The notes below the pieces were generated by a model, which saw only the letters and a list, made by a program, of their open reading frames with translations, did not search any database and was not told the DNA's origin. Positions 53,531 through 62,120 of a stretch of 64,000 nt of DNA are shown here, piece after piece (position 1 is the first letter of the stretch; each line of letters opens with the position of its first letter). Source of the DNA: Henriciella litoralis. GTDB lineage: Bacteria; Pseudomonadota; Alphaproteobacteria; Caulobacterales; Hyphomonadaceae. A program made the position numbers and the translations under genes. The DNA lies in the NCBI RefSeq assembly GCF_002088935.1, contig NZ_NCSS01000006.1, positions 838,407 to 902,406 on the forward strand, read 5' to 3'.

Positions 53531-54442
53531 ATGTTTACGGAAATTTCTGAGCTCGCCGCGGCTGGCACATGCGTCATTCTCGCTGGCATTGCACTGGAAT
53601 GGTGGGCGGTCCGGCGCGGAAAAATACGTGGGCATTACTCGGCGAAAGACGCCCTGACATCGCTCACCATGGGCGCTGGAAACGCGCTCATCAATGGGTT
53701 TCTCGCCTTCATTTCGACGGCGGTTCTGGCGCTCGCCGTGACGCTGCACCCATGGACCTTCAAGATCACGGTTTTGACCGTCGTCGGCGCTCTGATCACC
53801 CACGATTTCCTGTATTATGTGAAGCACCGCATCGGGCACCGCTCGCGTCTTTTCTGGGCTGAGCACGTCACGCATCATTCCAGCCAGAACTTCAACCTGA
53901 CCACCGCCCTGCGCCAACCGTGGACCGGCCCGCTCTCCAATGTCGTGCTGATCGGTGGCCCAATGGTCCTGATCGGCTTTCCTCTGCAGCTCGTCCTGGT
54001 CGCGACCAGCTTTCACCTCTTCTATCAGATCTGGATCCATACCGAAGCGATCGGCCGCCTGCCTCGGCCCATCGAAGCGGTCATGGTGACGCCCTCGCAC
54101 CACCGCGTGCACCATGCCACCAACCCTCAATACCTCGACGCGAACTTTGGCGGCACGCTCATCATCTGGGACCGGATGTTCGGCACATTCGTGCCAGAGG
54201 CCGATCAGGAAGACACTCGGTTCGGCCTCGTCAAGCAGCTGAACAGCTACAACCCGCTGGTGGTCGCCTATCATGGCTTTGCGGAACTTGCCGCCGACTG
54301 CCGGAAGGATGGTCTGCGACCGGTGACATGGGCTCGCCGCGCCTTGAATGCGCCAGGCTGGTCACCGGACGGCGCGCACAATCGCAGCGAAGATTTGCGC
54401 GCGGCCTGGCTGACGGCTCAAGCTGAAAAGGTCAAACACTGA
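53531..54442 (+). CDS. sterol desaturase/fatty acid hydroxylase family protein (paralogue)
   Basis: 303 residues, same layout as the preceding gene: KHRIGHR near 98, HVTHHSSQN near 113, HHRVHHATNPQYLD near 191 and the shared C-terminal segment PLVVAYHGF. The two align throughout (for example NLTTALRQPW in both), so they are a tandem duplication. The second box replaces the last His of the first gene with Asn, a position that need not bind iron. Shine-Dalgarno is weak. Confidence 0.87.
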   Translation: MFTEISELAAAGTCVILAGIALEWWAVRRGKIRGHYSAKDALTSLTMGAGNALINGFLAFISTAVLALAVTLHPWTFKITVLTVVGALITHDFLYYVKHRIGHRSRLFWAEHVTHHSSQNFNLTTALRQPWTGPLSNVVLIGGPMVLIGFPLQLVLVATSFHLFYQIWIHTEAIGRLPRPIEAVMVTPSHHRVHHATNPQYLDANFGGTLIIWDRMFGTFVPEADQEDTRFGLVKQLNSYNPLVVAYHGFAELAADCRKDGLRPVTWARRALNAPGWSPDGAHNRSEDLRAAWLTAQAEKVKH

Positions 54443-54519
54443 GCCTCGCCAGCACATGCGGCCACTCAAACCCGGTGGCTGAAGTGGCAGTCGTCTTCAT
54501 TGTGAATGTTTGAAACGTG

Positions 54520-54888
54520 CTAGCTCGAATTGAGAATGGGCGGCGCGAGACGGACGTCGGTCGGCATTGGGGCAAGCATGGCGAACGCGGCGGCGAGCCA
54601 GACAGTGTCCAGCGCGTCCATCGCATCGCATGGCATGTCGAGCGCCAGCTTTTCCCATGGCGCGCGCGGCGCATGGGTCGTCCAGTCAGACGGGTCAGGC
54701 CGGTCGCCTTGAAAATAGTCGGTGATGACGATCCGCCCGGTCGGCGTGACGGCGAACATGATGATCTCGTCAAACTCTGCCGGGTTAGCCTTCCACCACG
54801 CCTTGATGCAGGCAACGTCCCACAGGAAGATCGGCCAACACCAGATTGGCAGATGTTCCAGGGCGTGAAGGATCCACTCGCGGGTCAT
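54520..54888 (-). CDS. tryptophan-rich protein of unknown function
   Basis: About 122 residues, rich in Trp (LEHLPIWCWPIFLWDV, AWWKANPAEFDE, then IIMFAVTPTGRIVITDYF and a DWTTHAPRAPWEKL segment). No signal peptide or clear membrane helix; perhaps a membrane-associated small protein. No family recognised. The start is uncertain: ATG at 54888 is chosen, an ATG at 54984 would add 32 residues; neither has a good Shine-Dalgarno. Confidence 0.55.
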   Translation of the reverse strand: MTREWILHALEHLPIWCWPIFLWDVACIKAWWKANPAEFDEIIMFAVTPTGRIVITDYFQGDRPDPSDWTTHAPRAPWEKLALDMPCDAMDALDTVWLAAAFAMLAPMPTDVRLAPPILNSS

Positions 54889-55125
54889 GACACAGATTGA
54901 ACCATGGATCTGGAGGGGTGGGATGAAATAGCTGGTTCGCCATGCGGGCCGACCTGGCAAGACGGGAAACGGGGATCTCGGCATTGGCTGACGATAGGCT
55001 TTACACTCCGGTAGCGTTTACGCTGCGTCGGGCATGGACGCGGCCCATCGCCTTGCTACAACAGCCACAAAACGAATGAGAGGCAGCGCGCCCACACGCT
55101 CGCCCGGCCAAAGGAAGAAACGACC

Positions 55126-56676
55126 ATGCATCCCAAGCACTTTGCGCAGTCACACCCCGACAAACCGGCCTACATCATGGCCAATTCCGGTGAGGCGGTC
55201 ACGTTCAAGCAGCTCAATGAGCGCTCAAACCAGATCGCACACCTCTTCCGAGACAACGGGATCCAGCCCGGCGACACGATTGCTATCTTTGCAGAGAATA
55301 GCGCGCGCTATTTCGAGATCACCTGGGCGGCGCAGCGCGCGGGCCTCTACTATGTCTGTATCTCGTCGCGTCTGACGGCGCCGGAAGTTGAGTATATTGT
55401 CCAGGATTCCGGGGCGCGGGTTCTGATCGCGTCTGCAGGCCTCAGCAGCGTGGCGAGTGAGGTCAACGCGATCACAGAGCTGGAAGCCTATTGGTCCATC
55501 GACGGCGACATTTTTGGCTATCAACCGCTGGAAGACCTGCGCAAGGACAAGCCGGTTACGCCGATTGCCAATGAAATGGCGGGCGCCGACATGCTCTACT
55601 CATCGGGCACGACCGGCCGGCCAAAAGGCATCCGTCCGATGCTGGAGCGCGACCTTCCAATCGACGGACCAAACGTGCTGATGGAGCTCGCGCGCGCGCT
55701 CGCCAAGGCGGATGGGCCGGACATGGTCTATCTCTCGCCTGCCCCGCTTTATCATGCCGCGCCGCTGCGCTGGTGCATGTCGTTCACGCGCTTTGGCGCA
55801 ACGCTGATCATCATGGAGAAGTTCGACGCCGAGACATATCTCTCGCTGGTCGAGAAGTATCAGGTCACCCACACGCAGCTTGTGCCGACCATGTTCGTGA
55901 AGATGCTGAAGCTCCCAGAAGATGTGCGCACGAAGTACGACGTTTCATCGCTGAAAGCGGCGATCCATGCGGCTGCGCCCTGCCCTATCCCGATCAAGCA
56001 GCAGATGATCGAATGGTGGGGACCTGTGATCGAGGAATATTATGCCGGGTCTGAGGGCAATGGCATGACCTGGATCAACTCAGACCAGTGGATGAAGCAT
56101 AAGGGCTCGGTTGGCCTGCCGGTTATGGGCGAGCTGCACATTTGCGACGAGGAGGGCAATGAACTGCCCGTCGGCGAAGCCGGCACGATCTATTACGGCG
56201 ATACTACGCCGCCGACCTATCACAATGATCCGGAGAAGACGAAGGGCGCGCTCAACCCCAAGCGTGAAGACTGGTCGACGCTGGGCGATGTTGGCCGCGT
56301 CGATGAGGATGGCTTCCTTTACCTCACCGACCGCAAGGCCTTCATGATCATTTCAGGCGGGGTGAACATCTATCCGCAAGAGGCTGAAAACGTTCTGATT
56401 ACGCACCCGAAAGTGGCCGATGTGGCGGTCATCGGCGTGCCGGATGACGAGTTTGGCGAGCAGGTGAAAGCCGTCGTCCAGCCGCAGGCTGGCATCGCCG
56501 CGAGCGATGAGCTGGCCGAAGAGCTGCTGGAGTTTTGCCGCTCAAAACTCGCCAAGATCAAATGCCCGAAGACGGTGGATTTTGACCCCGAGCTGCCACG
56601 CCACCCTACAGGCAAGCTCTACAAGCGCCTCGTTCGCGACCGCTATTGGGGCAAGGCCGACAGTACGATTGTCTGA
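55126..56676 (+). CDS. acyl-CoA synthetase (AMP-dependent ligase)
   Basis: 516 residues of the ANL superfamily. P-loop YSSGTTGRPKGI near 157, A5-like EYYAGSEGNG (replacing the usual Y-G-x-T-E), A7 STLGDVGRVDEDGFLYLTDR, hinge DRKAFMIISGGVNIYPQE and catalytic Lys in HPTGKLYKR. Activates a carboxylic acid as its CoA thioester, probably a fatty or aromatic acid. GGAAGAAACGACC region before the ATG gives a good Shine-Dalgarno. No partner gene in the same unit is evident. Confidence 0.9.
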   Translation: MHPKHFAQSHPDKPAYIMANSGEAVTFKQLNERSNQIAHLFRDNGIQPGDTIAIFAENSARYFEITWAAQRAGLYYVCISSRLTAPEVEYIVQDSGARVLIASAGLSSVASEVNAITELEAYWSIDGDIFGYQPLEDLRKDKPVTPIANEMAGADMLYSSGTTGRPKGIRPMLERDLPIDGPNVLMELARALAKADGPDMVYLSPAPLYHAAPLRWCMSFTRFGATLIIMEKFDAETYLSLVEKYQVTHTQLVPTMFVKMLKLPEDVRTKYDVSSLKAAIHAAAPCPIPIKQQMIEWWGPVIEEYYAGSEGNGMTWINSDQWMKHKGSVGLPVMGELHICDEEGNELPVGEAGTIYYGDTTPPTYHNDPEKTKGALNPKREDWSTLGDVGRVDEDGFLYLTDRKAFMIISGGVNIYPQEAENVLITHPKVADVAVIGVPDDEFGEQVKAVVQPQAGIAASDELAEELLEFCRSKLAKIKCPKTVDFDPELPRHPTGKLYKRLVRDRYWGKADSTIV

Positions 56677-56777
56677 CCTCTGCGGCGCCGGGGAAGTTCC
56701 ATGTCGGTTTCATACAATCCAGCGCTGACAGCAGCGGCTACGAATTGAGCATCTGTCGTAAGCGCTGGAGCCGCCTC

Positions 56778-57320
56778 ATGTCCCTTGTCCGCATATCGGC
56801 CGTCGCTGGTTTGGTCGCCGTTCTACCGCTGGCCGGCGAGGCGGAGGGGCCATGCGATGCCATTTCCGCCGTCACCGAGGCTGCGCATGGGCCGCTTCCG
56901 TTCGCCGCTTATGGAGCGGGACCTCACACGGTTTACAAGCTAGAAGCCGCCATTGGACGCGCCGATTGCAACACTTATCAGGCAGAAGCTGGACGACCGG
57001 CGATGAGCTGCTCCTCGCGCTGGTCACCTGAGGAGCGCTATTCGACGAGTGAATTGACCGCTCTGCGCTCGGAATATTTCGGAAAGGCCAGCCAGCTTAT
57101 TGCCGCCATCAAGGCCTGTCCGGGGTTCGACACATGGACGGCAACACAAGATGAGATCACTGCGCTCGACTCGCCCCGGGCCGACAAGGATGCCCGTCTG
57201 ACGGACCCAGTTACCGGCCAGCAAATCATCTCCCGCACGGAAGTCTACTCGCAAGGCTCAAAAGGCCGCTACCAGTATCGGGTACGCAACAGGATGATCT
57301 TCCCGGCGCTCAAAGAATAG
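56778..57320 (+). CDS. secreted four-cysteine protein, copy 1
   Basis: 180 residues with a signal peptide (ISAVAGLVAVLPLAGEAEG). Four cysteines lie in CDAISAV, RADCNTY, MSCSSRW and KACPGFDTW, positions shared with the next gene. The C-terminus is basic and beta-rich (GRYQYRVRNRM). Start at 56778 with CTGGAG upstream. No family recognised; likely periplasmic. Confidence 0.6.
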   Translation: MSLVRISAVAGLVAVLPLAGEAEGPCDAISAVTEAAHGPLPFAAYGAGPHTVYKLEAAIGRADCNTYQAEAGRPAMSCSSRWSPEERYSTSELTALRSEYFGKASQLIAAIKACPGFDTWTATQDEITALDSPRADKDARLTDPVTGQQIISRTEVYSQGSKGRYQYRVRNRMIFPALKE

Positions 57321-57468
57321 CGGTCCAAGTGGGTGACCGCTATCGGGGCAAGACGGTTTCGACCATCGTCTGGATCGTCCCGCGGGGACCCAGCACGTCG
57401 GTTCTATACAATATCTTGCACACCAGAGAGCGCATGGTCGCGGTTCCGTAGCCAACAGGAACCTGTCC

Positions 57469-57984
57469 ATGCTCACACGTCTTCTCGCCTGCAGTCTCGT
57501 TCTGCTGTTGCCAGCAACTGCCGTCGCTGAAGGTGATGCTCTTTGCGAAAGCTTGAGCGAACTGTTCGACGCAGATGAGCCTTATCAGCAGTACGCTTTT
57601 CTGAATGATGATCAGCTTCAGTCCCTGGAAGTGGCTTTAGGCCAGTCCAAGTGCACCCAGTATCCAAGAGTCAGTGTCTTGTGCTCGGCTGAGGTCGAGA
57701 ATACGAACGACTATTCGGTGGCAAAGAGCTGGACCGAAGCGCTTCAGGCAAAGTCCGATGCGCTAATTGCCCGCATGGAAGCTTGCCAGTCCTTTGAGGG
57801 CTGGCGTCCGCAAGAGGTCGAACAGACCGGTTCGGCAACCTATCCCATCATAACAAAGCAATGGGTGAACCATGGCCGCGACCTTAAGATCACGCTGAAC
57901 TATGGCTTTGCACGGCGCGGAAAGAAGGGGTCGGCCTCTTATCAAAGCCGATATGGGATAAGCTTCGAAGAGAAAACGCCTTGA
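57469..57984 (+). CDS. secreted four-cysteine protein, copy 2
   Basis: 171 residues with a signal peptide ending at ATAVAEG. Paralogue of the upstream gene: matching segments LEVALGQSKCTQY (copy 1 LEAAIGRADCNTY) and LIARMEACQSFEGW (copy 1 LIAAIKACPGFDTW), and the same four-cysteine order. Basic C-terminal beta region. Role unknown. Confidence 0.65.
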   Translation: MLTRLLACSLVLLLPATAVAEGDALCESLSELFDADEPYQQYAFLNDDQLQSLEVALGQSKCTQYPRVSVLCSAEVENTNDYSVAKSWTEALQAKSDALIARMEACQSFEGWRPQEVEQTGSATYPIITKQWVNHGRDLKITLNYGFARRGKKGSASYQSRYGISFEEKTP

Positions 57985-58150
57985 GGCCAAGCGAGGCGGC
58001 CTGAGGGGCCGGGACACCCAATCCCGCGCGATCTGATTTGGCCTTGTCTCGGCTTTCCTTCCCCCTGCTCCAAGGTCAGGCCTTGGCAAAGCCTGGCTGA
58101 GTGCGCATTAGAGGGGTAACGCCATTATACCAATAGAAAGAGGAGACCCC

Positions 58151-58606
58151 ATGGCCGATCCAAAAACCGTAGCATATGCAGATCTTGAATCGCTGGCAGG
58201 CCAGGAAGTCGGCGTGTCCGACTGGCACACCATCGATCAGGACCGCGTCAACATGTTCGCCGAAGCGACCGGTGACCATCAGTGGATCCACGTTGATGTC
58301 GAGCGCGCGACCAAGGAAATGGGCGGCCCGATCGCTCACGGCTTCCTGACGCTGTCGCTTCTGCCGATGCTCGGCGCGGAAGTGCTGCGCGTGACCGGCA
58401 CGACCCGCGGCATCAATTACGGCTCGGACAAGGTGCGTTTCACGAATATGGTGCCTGTCGGCTCCAAGGTTCGCCTGCGCCAGAAATGCCTCGCGGTTGA
58501 AGCGAAAGCAGGCGGCAAGCAGACCCGTATGGAAGCGACGATCGAGGTTGAGGGCAAGGACCGCCCGGCGCTCGTCGCTGAAACGCTGACGGTACTTTAC
58601 GGCTAG
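58151..58606 (+). CDS. MaoC-family (R)-specific enoyl-CoA hydratase-like protein
   Basis: 151 residues with one hotdog domain. The catalytic Asp/His pair is in FAEATGDHQWIHVDVERA, followed by GGPIAHGFLTLSL, as in MaoC/NodN-type dehydratases. It may supply (R)-3-hydroxyacyl-CoA or act in degradation. GAGGAG Shine-Dalgarno about seven bases before the ATG; a clear terminator follows, so it is probably monocistronic. Confidence 0.9.
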   Translation: MADPKTVAYADLESLAGQEVGVSDWHTIDQDRVNMFAEATGDHQWIHVDVERATKEMGGPIAHGFLTLSLLPMLGAEVLRVTGTTRGINYGSDKVRFTNMVPVGSKVRLRQKCLAVEAKAGGKQTRMEATIEVEGKDRPALVAETLTVLYG

Positions 58607-58907
58607 CACCTGTCCACACGTTGAGACCACATGGGCCGGGCGGGAAACTGCCCGGCCTTTCCTCATTCAGCTCGGCGATTTGCGCGGCCAGAGGCTTGAT
58701 CCGGAAGCCATTAAACCTCTATCTTGCTTGTGGGACGTACATCTGAATGGGGACGCGACGCTGTCTGCACTTGCAGGCTGGTAAGGCTGGTTGGCCTGAC
58801 CCGCCTTGCAGGACGGGCTTTCCTCATTCCGGTTCGATATCCGGTGTCCGGCCAGCAATGGCGGGCCTCGGGGGTCGCAATTCTGACTGGGACATTGAGG
58901 GACACGC
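58607..58907. other. intergenic region between the MaoC gene and the Sel1 gene
   Basis: 301 bases. The first part holds the MaoC terminator (58634-58660). The rest has no convincing open frame and should include the promoter of the Sel1-repeat gene. No RNA gene recognised. Confidence 0.5.
58634..58660 (+). terminator. rho-independent terminator of the MaoC gene
   Basis: An 8-bp GC-rich stem (58634-58641 with 58650-58657) with an 8-base loop, followed by TTTCC. About 28 bases after the stop codon. Confidence 0.75.
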
Positions 58908-60959
58908 ATGACACACAGATCGATCCGCTGGACAGGGCGCATTGCCGGGGCGTTTGGCGCCGTTGCGATCTTCGCAGGGTCCGCCGCCGCGCAGGCCGCC
59001 TGCCCCACCGGCCAGGCCACCTGGTCCAGCTTCAAGGCCGCGTACAGTGATTTCACCACGCGCGGCGCGACGGTCGATGCGACGACGCGCGGCCAGCTCG
59101 CCAGTCGCACCTGGGCTTACGGCGTTCTTCTCTGGCAGCAGGGCGGACGCACAGCTATCTCCAGTGATGGCGGCCTCTCCTACGCCATTGCGCAATGCTA
59201 TGGCGGCCGCTGCGGAATGGGCAGCGACAGCGCCGTTTCGACGGCCGTATACGACAAGATAAACGGCAAGCGGTCTGACCTTCCTTCCAGCCTGCCAAAT
59301 ACGCCGCCGCGCGAAGCGCTCGCCTGGGCACAGGAAAAGCTTGGCTGCGGCACGCCCGTCGTCCAGCAGACCTCCTCGCCTGCAAAGCCCGCTTCCCCGG
59401 CCACTCCAGCCGCCACCGGTACACTCCAGGAACGCTTCCAGAAGGCCTATACCGTCGTTACCCGGGACCCTGTCGAGCCCGATGCGGCCCGCGCCGCCTT
59501 TGCTGAACTGAAGGCCCTGTGCGCGGCAAAGCATGCCCAGTCCTGCGCGGTCACGGCGAAAACGTACATGTCCGCCTTCGCAAGTTCGAAAGACGCCGCA
59601 TCGGTGGCGAGCGCGCTCGATTATGGCAAACAGGCCTGCAGCCTTTCGAGCGCCAGTGGATGTCTCGAAACGGGCAATCTCCACTTCAACGAGCTCTACG
59701 GAATGGTGAACCACGTCACGGCCACTGACTACTTCAAGAAAGCGTGCGACCACGGCTCCAGTGACGGGTGCGACTATGCCGCCTACATGTACCGCGAAGG
59801 CCTCGGCGTCGCGGCTGACCTTGCCCAGACCCGGCTCTGGTATGAAAAGTCCTGCGCGCTCGGTAGTGGGTCCGGCTGTTTCCAGATCGGCTATCGCAAG
59901 GACGAGGCATTAGGCGGCCCTCTCGACTATGCCGGTGCCCGCACCGACTATGCCAAGGGCTGCTCGCTCGGCAGCTCCGGTGCATGCAACAATCTCGGTG
60001 CCTTGCTCGAAACCGAGAAGGGTGGACCGATCGACATGGAGAAGGCGCGAAGCGCCTACGTCACCGCGTGCGAGAGTGACTATGGCCTCGGCTGTACCAA
60101 TCTCGGCCTTATGGTGGAAAACGGCAAGGGCGGTCCCGAGGATGCAGCGGGCGCGGCCTCCTATTTCCGCAAGGCCTGCGATCTCGGTCATCCCAAAGGC
60201 TGCTATCGCAGCGCCGAGAGCGCCCGCGCGCGCCAGACCGGCTATGAGCAGGCCCGCGCCGACACCCTGAAGGCCTGCGAGGCCGACTATCCGCTCGGCT
60301 GCAATCTCTACGGAGCCATGCTCGTCGGTGCACAAGGCGGCAGCAAGGACGCGGCCCTGGCCGCCACATATTACGGGAAAGCCTGCGATGCGGATATCGG
60401 GATTGCCTGTTCAAACCTTGGCGCCCTGAACTATCTCGGCGACGGCGTGCCTGTCGATTACCCCGCCGCCTTGTCCCTGTTTGAAAAGGGCTGCAATCTC
60501 GACGATGGGACCTCATGCTTCTCACTCGGCCTGGTCTACCGTGAAGGAAAGGCCACCCCCGCCGATGATGTGAAAGCCCGCGGCCTCTACGAAAAGAGCT
60601 GTGAACTTTCCAGCGCCAGCGGCTGCCAGGGCCTCGGCTTCATGCGCGACAGCGGCGCTGGCGGCGTCGAAGACAAGGCCGGCGCGCGTGAGGCCTATGG
60701 CAAGGGGTGTTCAGGCGGCAACGCCATAGCCTGCCGAAATATCGCGGTCATGAACCAGATGGGCTATGGAGGACCGGTTGACCTTGTCCGCGCTCGAACC
60801 CTCTATGAAACCGCATGCGACTACAAGAACGCCGAATCATGCAGGCGGCTGGCTGACCTCCGCCGCGACGGGAGCGGCGGACCGGTTGATCTTCCTGGCG
60901 CCGACACGGCCCGCATGAAGGCATGCAGCCTCGGGGAGATACTGGCCTGCCCCGGCTGA
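58908..60959 (+). CDS. exported Sel1-repeat cysteine-rich protein (Hcp-like)
   Basis: 683 residues. A signal peptide ends near SAAAQAA. Residues 30-150 form an N-terminal domain with its own cysteines, then a Pro/Ala/Thr linker. From about 165 to the end there are 14 C-x7-C motifs about 36 residues apart (such as CDHGSSDGC, CALGSGSGC), each in a Sel1 helical-hairpin repeat. This is the pattern of Helicobacter cysteine-rich proteins, where each pair forms a disulfide. Likely a periplasmic or outer-surface scaffold. GAGGGA Shine-Dalgarno. Confidence 0.88.
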   Translation: MTHRSIRWTGRIAGAFGAVAIFAGSAAAQAACPTGQATWSSFKAAYSDFTTRGATVDATTRGQLASRTWAYGVLLWQQGGRTAISSDGGLSYAIAQCYGGRCGMGSDSAVSTAVYDKINGKRSDLPSSLPNTPPREALAWAQEKLGCGTPVVQQTSSPAKPASPATPAATGTLQERFQKAYTVVTRDPVEPDAARAAFAELKALCAAKHAQSCAVTAKTYMSAFASSKDAASVASALDYGKQACSLSSASGCLETGNLHFNELYGMVNHVTATDYFKKACDHGSSDGCDYAAYMYREGLGVAADLAQTRLWYEKSCALGSGSGCFQIGYRKDEALGGPLDYAGARTDYAKGCSLGSSGACNNLGALLETEKGGPIDMEKARSAYVTACESDYGLGCTNLGLMVENGKGGPEDAAGAASYFRKACDLGHPKGCYRSAESARARQTGYEQARADTLKACEADYPLGCNLYGAMLVGAQGGSKDAALAATYYGKACDADIGIACSNLGALNYLGDGVPVDYPAALSLFEKGCNLDDGTSCFSLGLVYREGKATPADDVKARGLYEKSCELSSASGCQGLGFMRDSGAGGVEDKAGAREAYGKGCSGGNAIACRNIAVMNQMGYGGPVDLVRARTLYETACDYKNAESCRRLADLRRDGSGGPVDLPGADTARMKACSLGEILACPG

Positions 60960-60977
60960 GGCCAGACGCAATTATCT

Positions 60978-61014
60978 CAGGCTCCAATGGTCTTTAAAAA
61001 GCCGTTGGGGCCTG
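60978..61014. other. 13-bp hairpin downstream of the Sel1 gene
   Basis: 60978-60990 pairs with 61002-61014 over 13 bp with two G-U pairs when read as plus-strand RNA, and an 11-base A/U-rich loop. It sits 18 bases after the Sel1 gene stop. There is no T-run, so it may be a processing or stability element rather than a terminator. Confidence 0.4.
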
Positions 61015-61084
61015 ACTTGCATTGGGTGTGCAGGCATTTCAATAATACGCCCTGATTGTCACTTGGTCCGGGGGGATGTTTGCC

Positions 61085-61906
61085 ATGAAATCAACACTGA
61101 AAATGACCGCGGTCGCTTTGGCCGCGCTGGGCGCGTCGGCGCTTTTCGCACACGCGCAGTCGGCCAATGATGTGGACTTTGGCGACGATAGCAGCCTCTG
61201 GGCCGAAGATGGTGAGTGCGATGACCCACGCTTCGAAGGCGATGGCATGGCGGACCTGCTGGACGATGCAGATCTGATGTCGGACGCCACCGATTGCCGG
61301 GAAGCGTATCTCGCTGGCGACATCCGACTGATCGGGCAAAAGGCCAGCGCTCCCCTGCTCAACAAGATGCGGCCGCCGAAGAAAACGAGCAGCGCCGCTG
61401 TCGAGTTTGGCGATGACGACTCTTTCTTCTCACTGGACGGCGAATGCGATGACGCGCGCTTCATCGGCGAAGCGATGGCGGATGGGCCGTATTGGGCAGA
61501 GTCGATGTTCCATGATGCGACGGACTGCAAGGACGGCATGGATGCGGGCGAGCTGCGTCTCCGCGGCGATGGCGATCCATCGATTGAAGAGGTCACCGAA
61601 GACGAAGAGCTTACCGAAGACGACATTGAGCTTTTCGACCAGCTTGCTGCCCTTCTGGAAGGGGGCGATCTGGACGACAGCGATCCCGCCGATATTGACG
61701 CCCCGCCCGCTGATGGCATCCGGTTCAATGGCGTCAATTTTGGCGATGATGAGGGCAGCTTCTCCAATGATGGCGAGTGTGACGACCCTCGTTTCACCGG
61801 CGAAGGCATGACGGGCACTACGCTTCTGGCGGAGGATGCCTATCACGATGCAACGGACTGTCTGGCGGCTTGGAAGCAAGGCGGGCTGGAGCTTTCGGAC
61901 TTCTGA
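61085..61906 (+). CDS. exported acidic protein with three CDD modules, copy 1
   Basis: 273 residues, signal peptide ending near FAHAQS. Three modules of about 55 residues: each starts FGDD, has D-G-E-C-D-D-[PA]-R-F-x-G, then a second Cys in D-A-T-D-C and ends L-R/E-L. Two cysteines per module suggest one disulfide each; the clustered Asp could bind calcium. Modules 2 and 3 are separated by an acidic linker. No family recognised. Start 61085, nine bases after a G-rich Shine-Dalgarno. Confidence 0.75.
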   Translation: MKSTLKMTAVALAALGASALFAHAQSANDVDFGDDSSLWAEDGECDDPRFEGDGMADLLDDADLMSDATDCREAYLAGDIRLIGQKASAPLLNKMRPPKKTSSAAVEFGDDDSFFSLDGECDDARFIGEAMADGPYWAESMFHDATDCKDGMDAGELRLRGDGDPSIEEVTEDEELTEDDIELFDQLAALLEGGDLDDSDPADIDAPPADGIRFNGVNFGDDEGSFSNDGECDDPRFTGEGMTGTTLLAEDAYHDATDCLAAWKQGGLELSDF

Positions 61907-62120
61907 GGCAGGCGTTTGAGGCCGGTTGCGCCGCTGGACGACCTGCGAGCAGCGCCGTCACAACAGATAAGGCGACTAATCACGCCCCCTTCGCGGCGGG
62001 GGAAATTTGCCGTGTCCGCGGAACCAGCGCTGACGGGAATGGTATTAATCCTGCATTACGATGTCTTAAAGGCTGATCTGGCAAGATCGGTCTCATATCG
62101 CACTGGAGGAATTGCATTCC

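Noticed and set aside
58824..59753. 309-residue open frame on the minus strand
   Set aside because: Antisense to the Sel1-repeat gene, with no motif, signal or Shine-Dalgarno.
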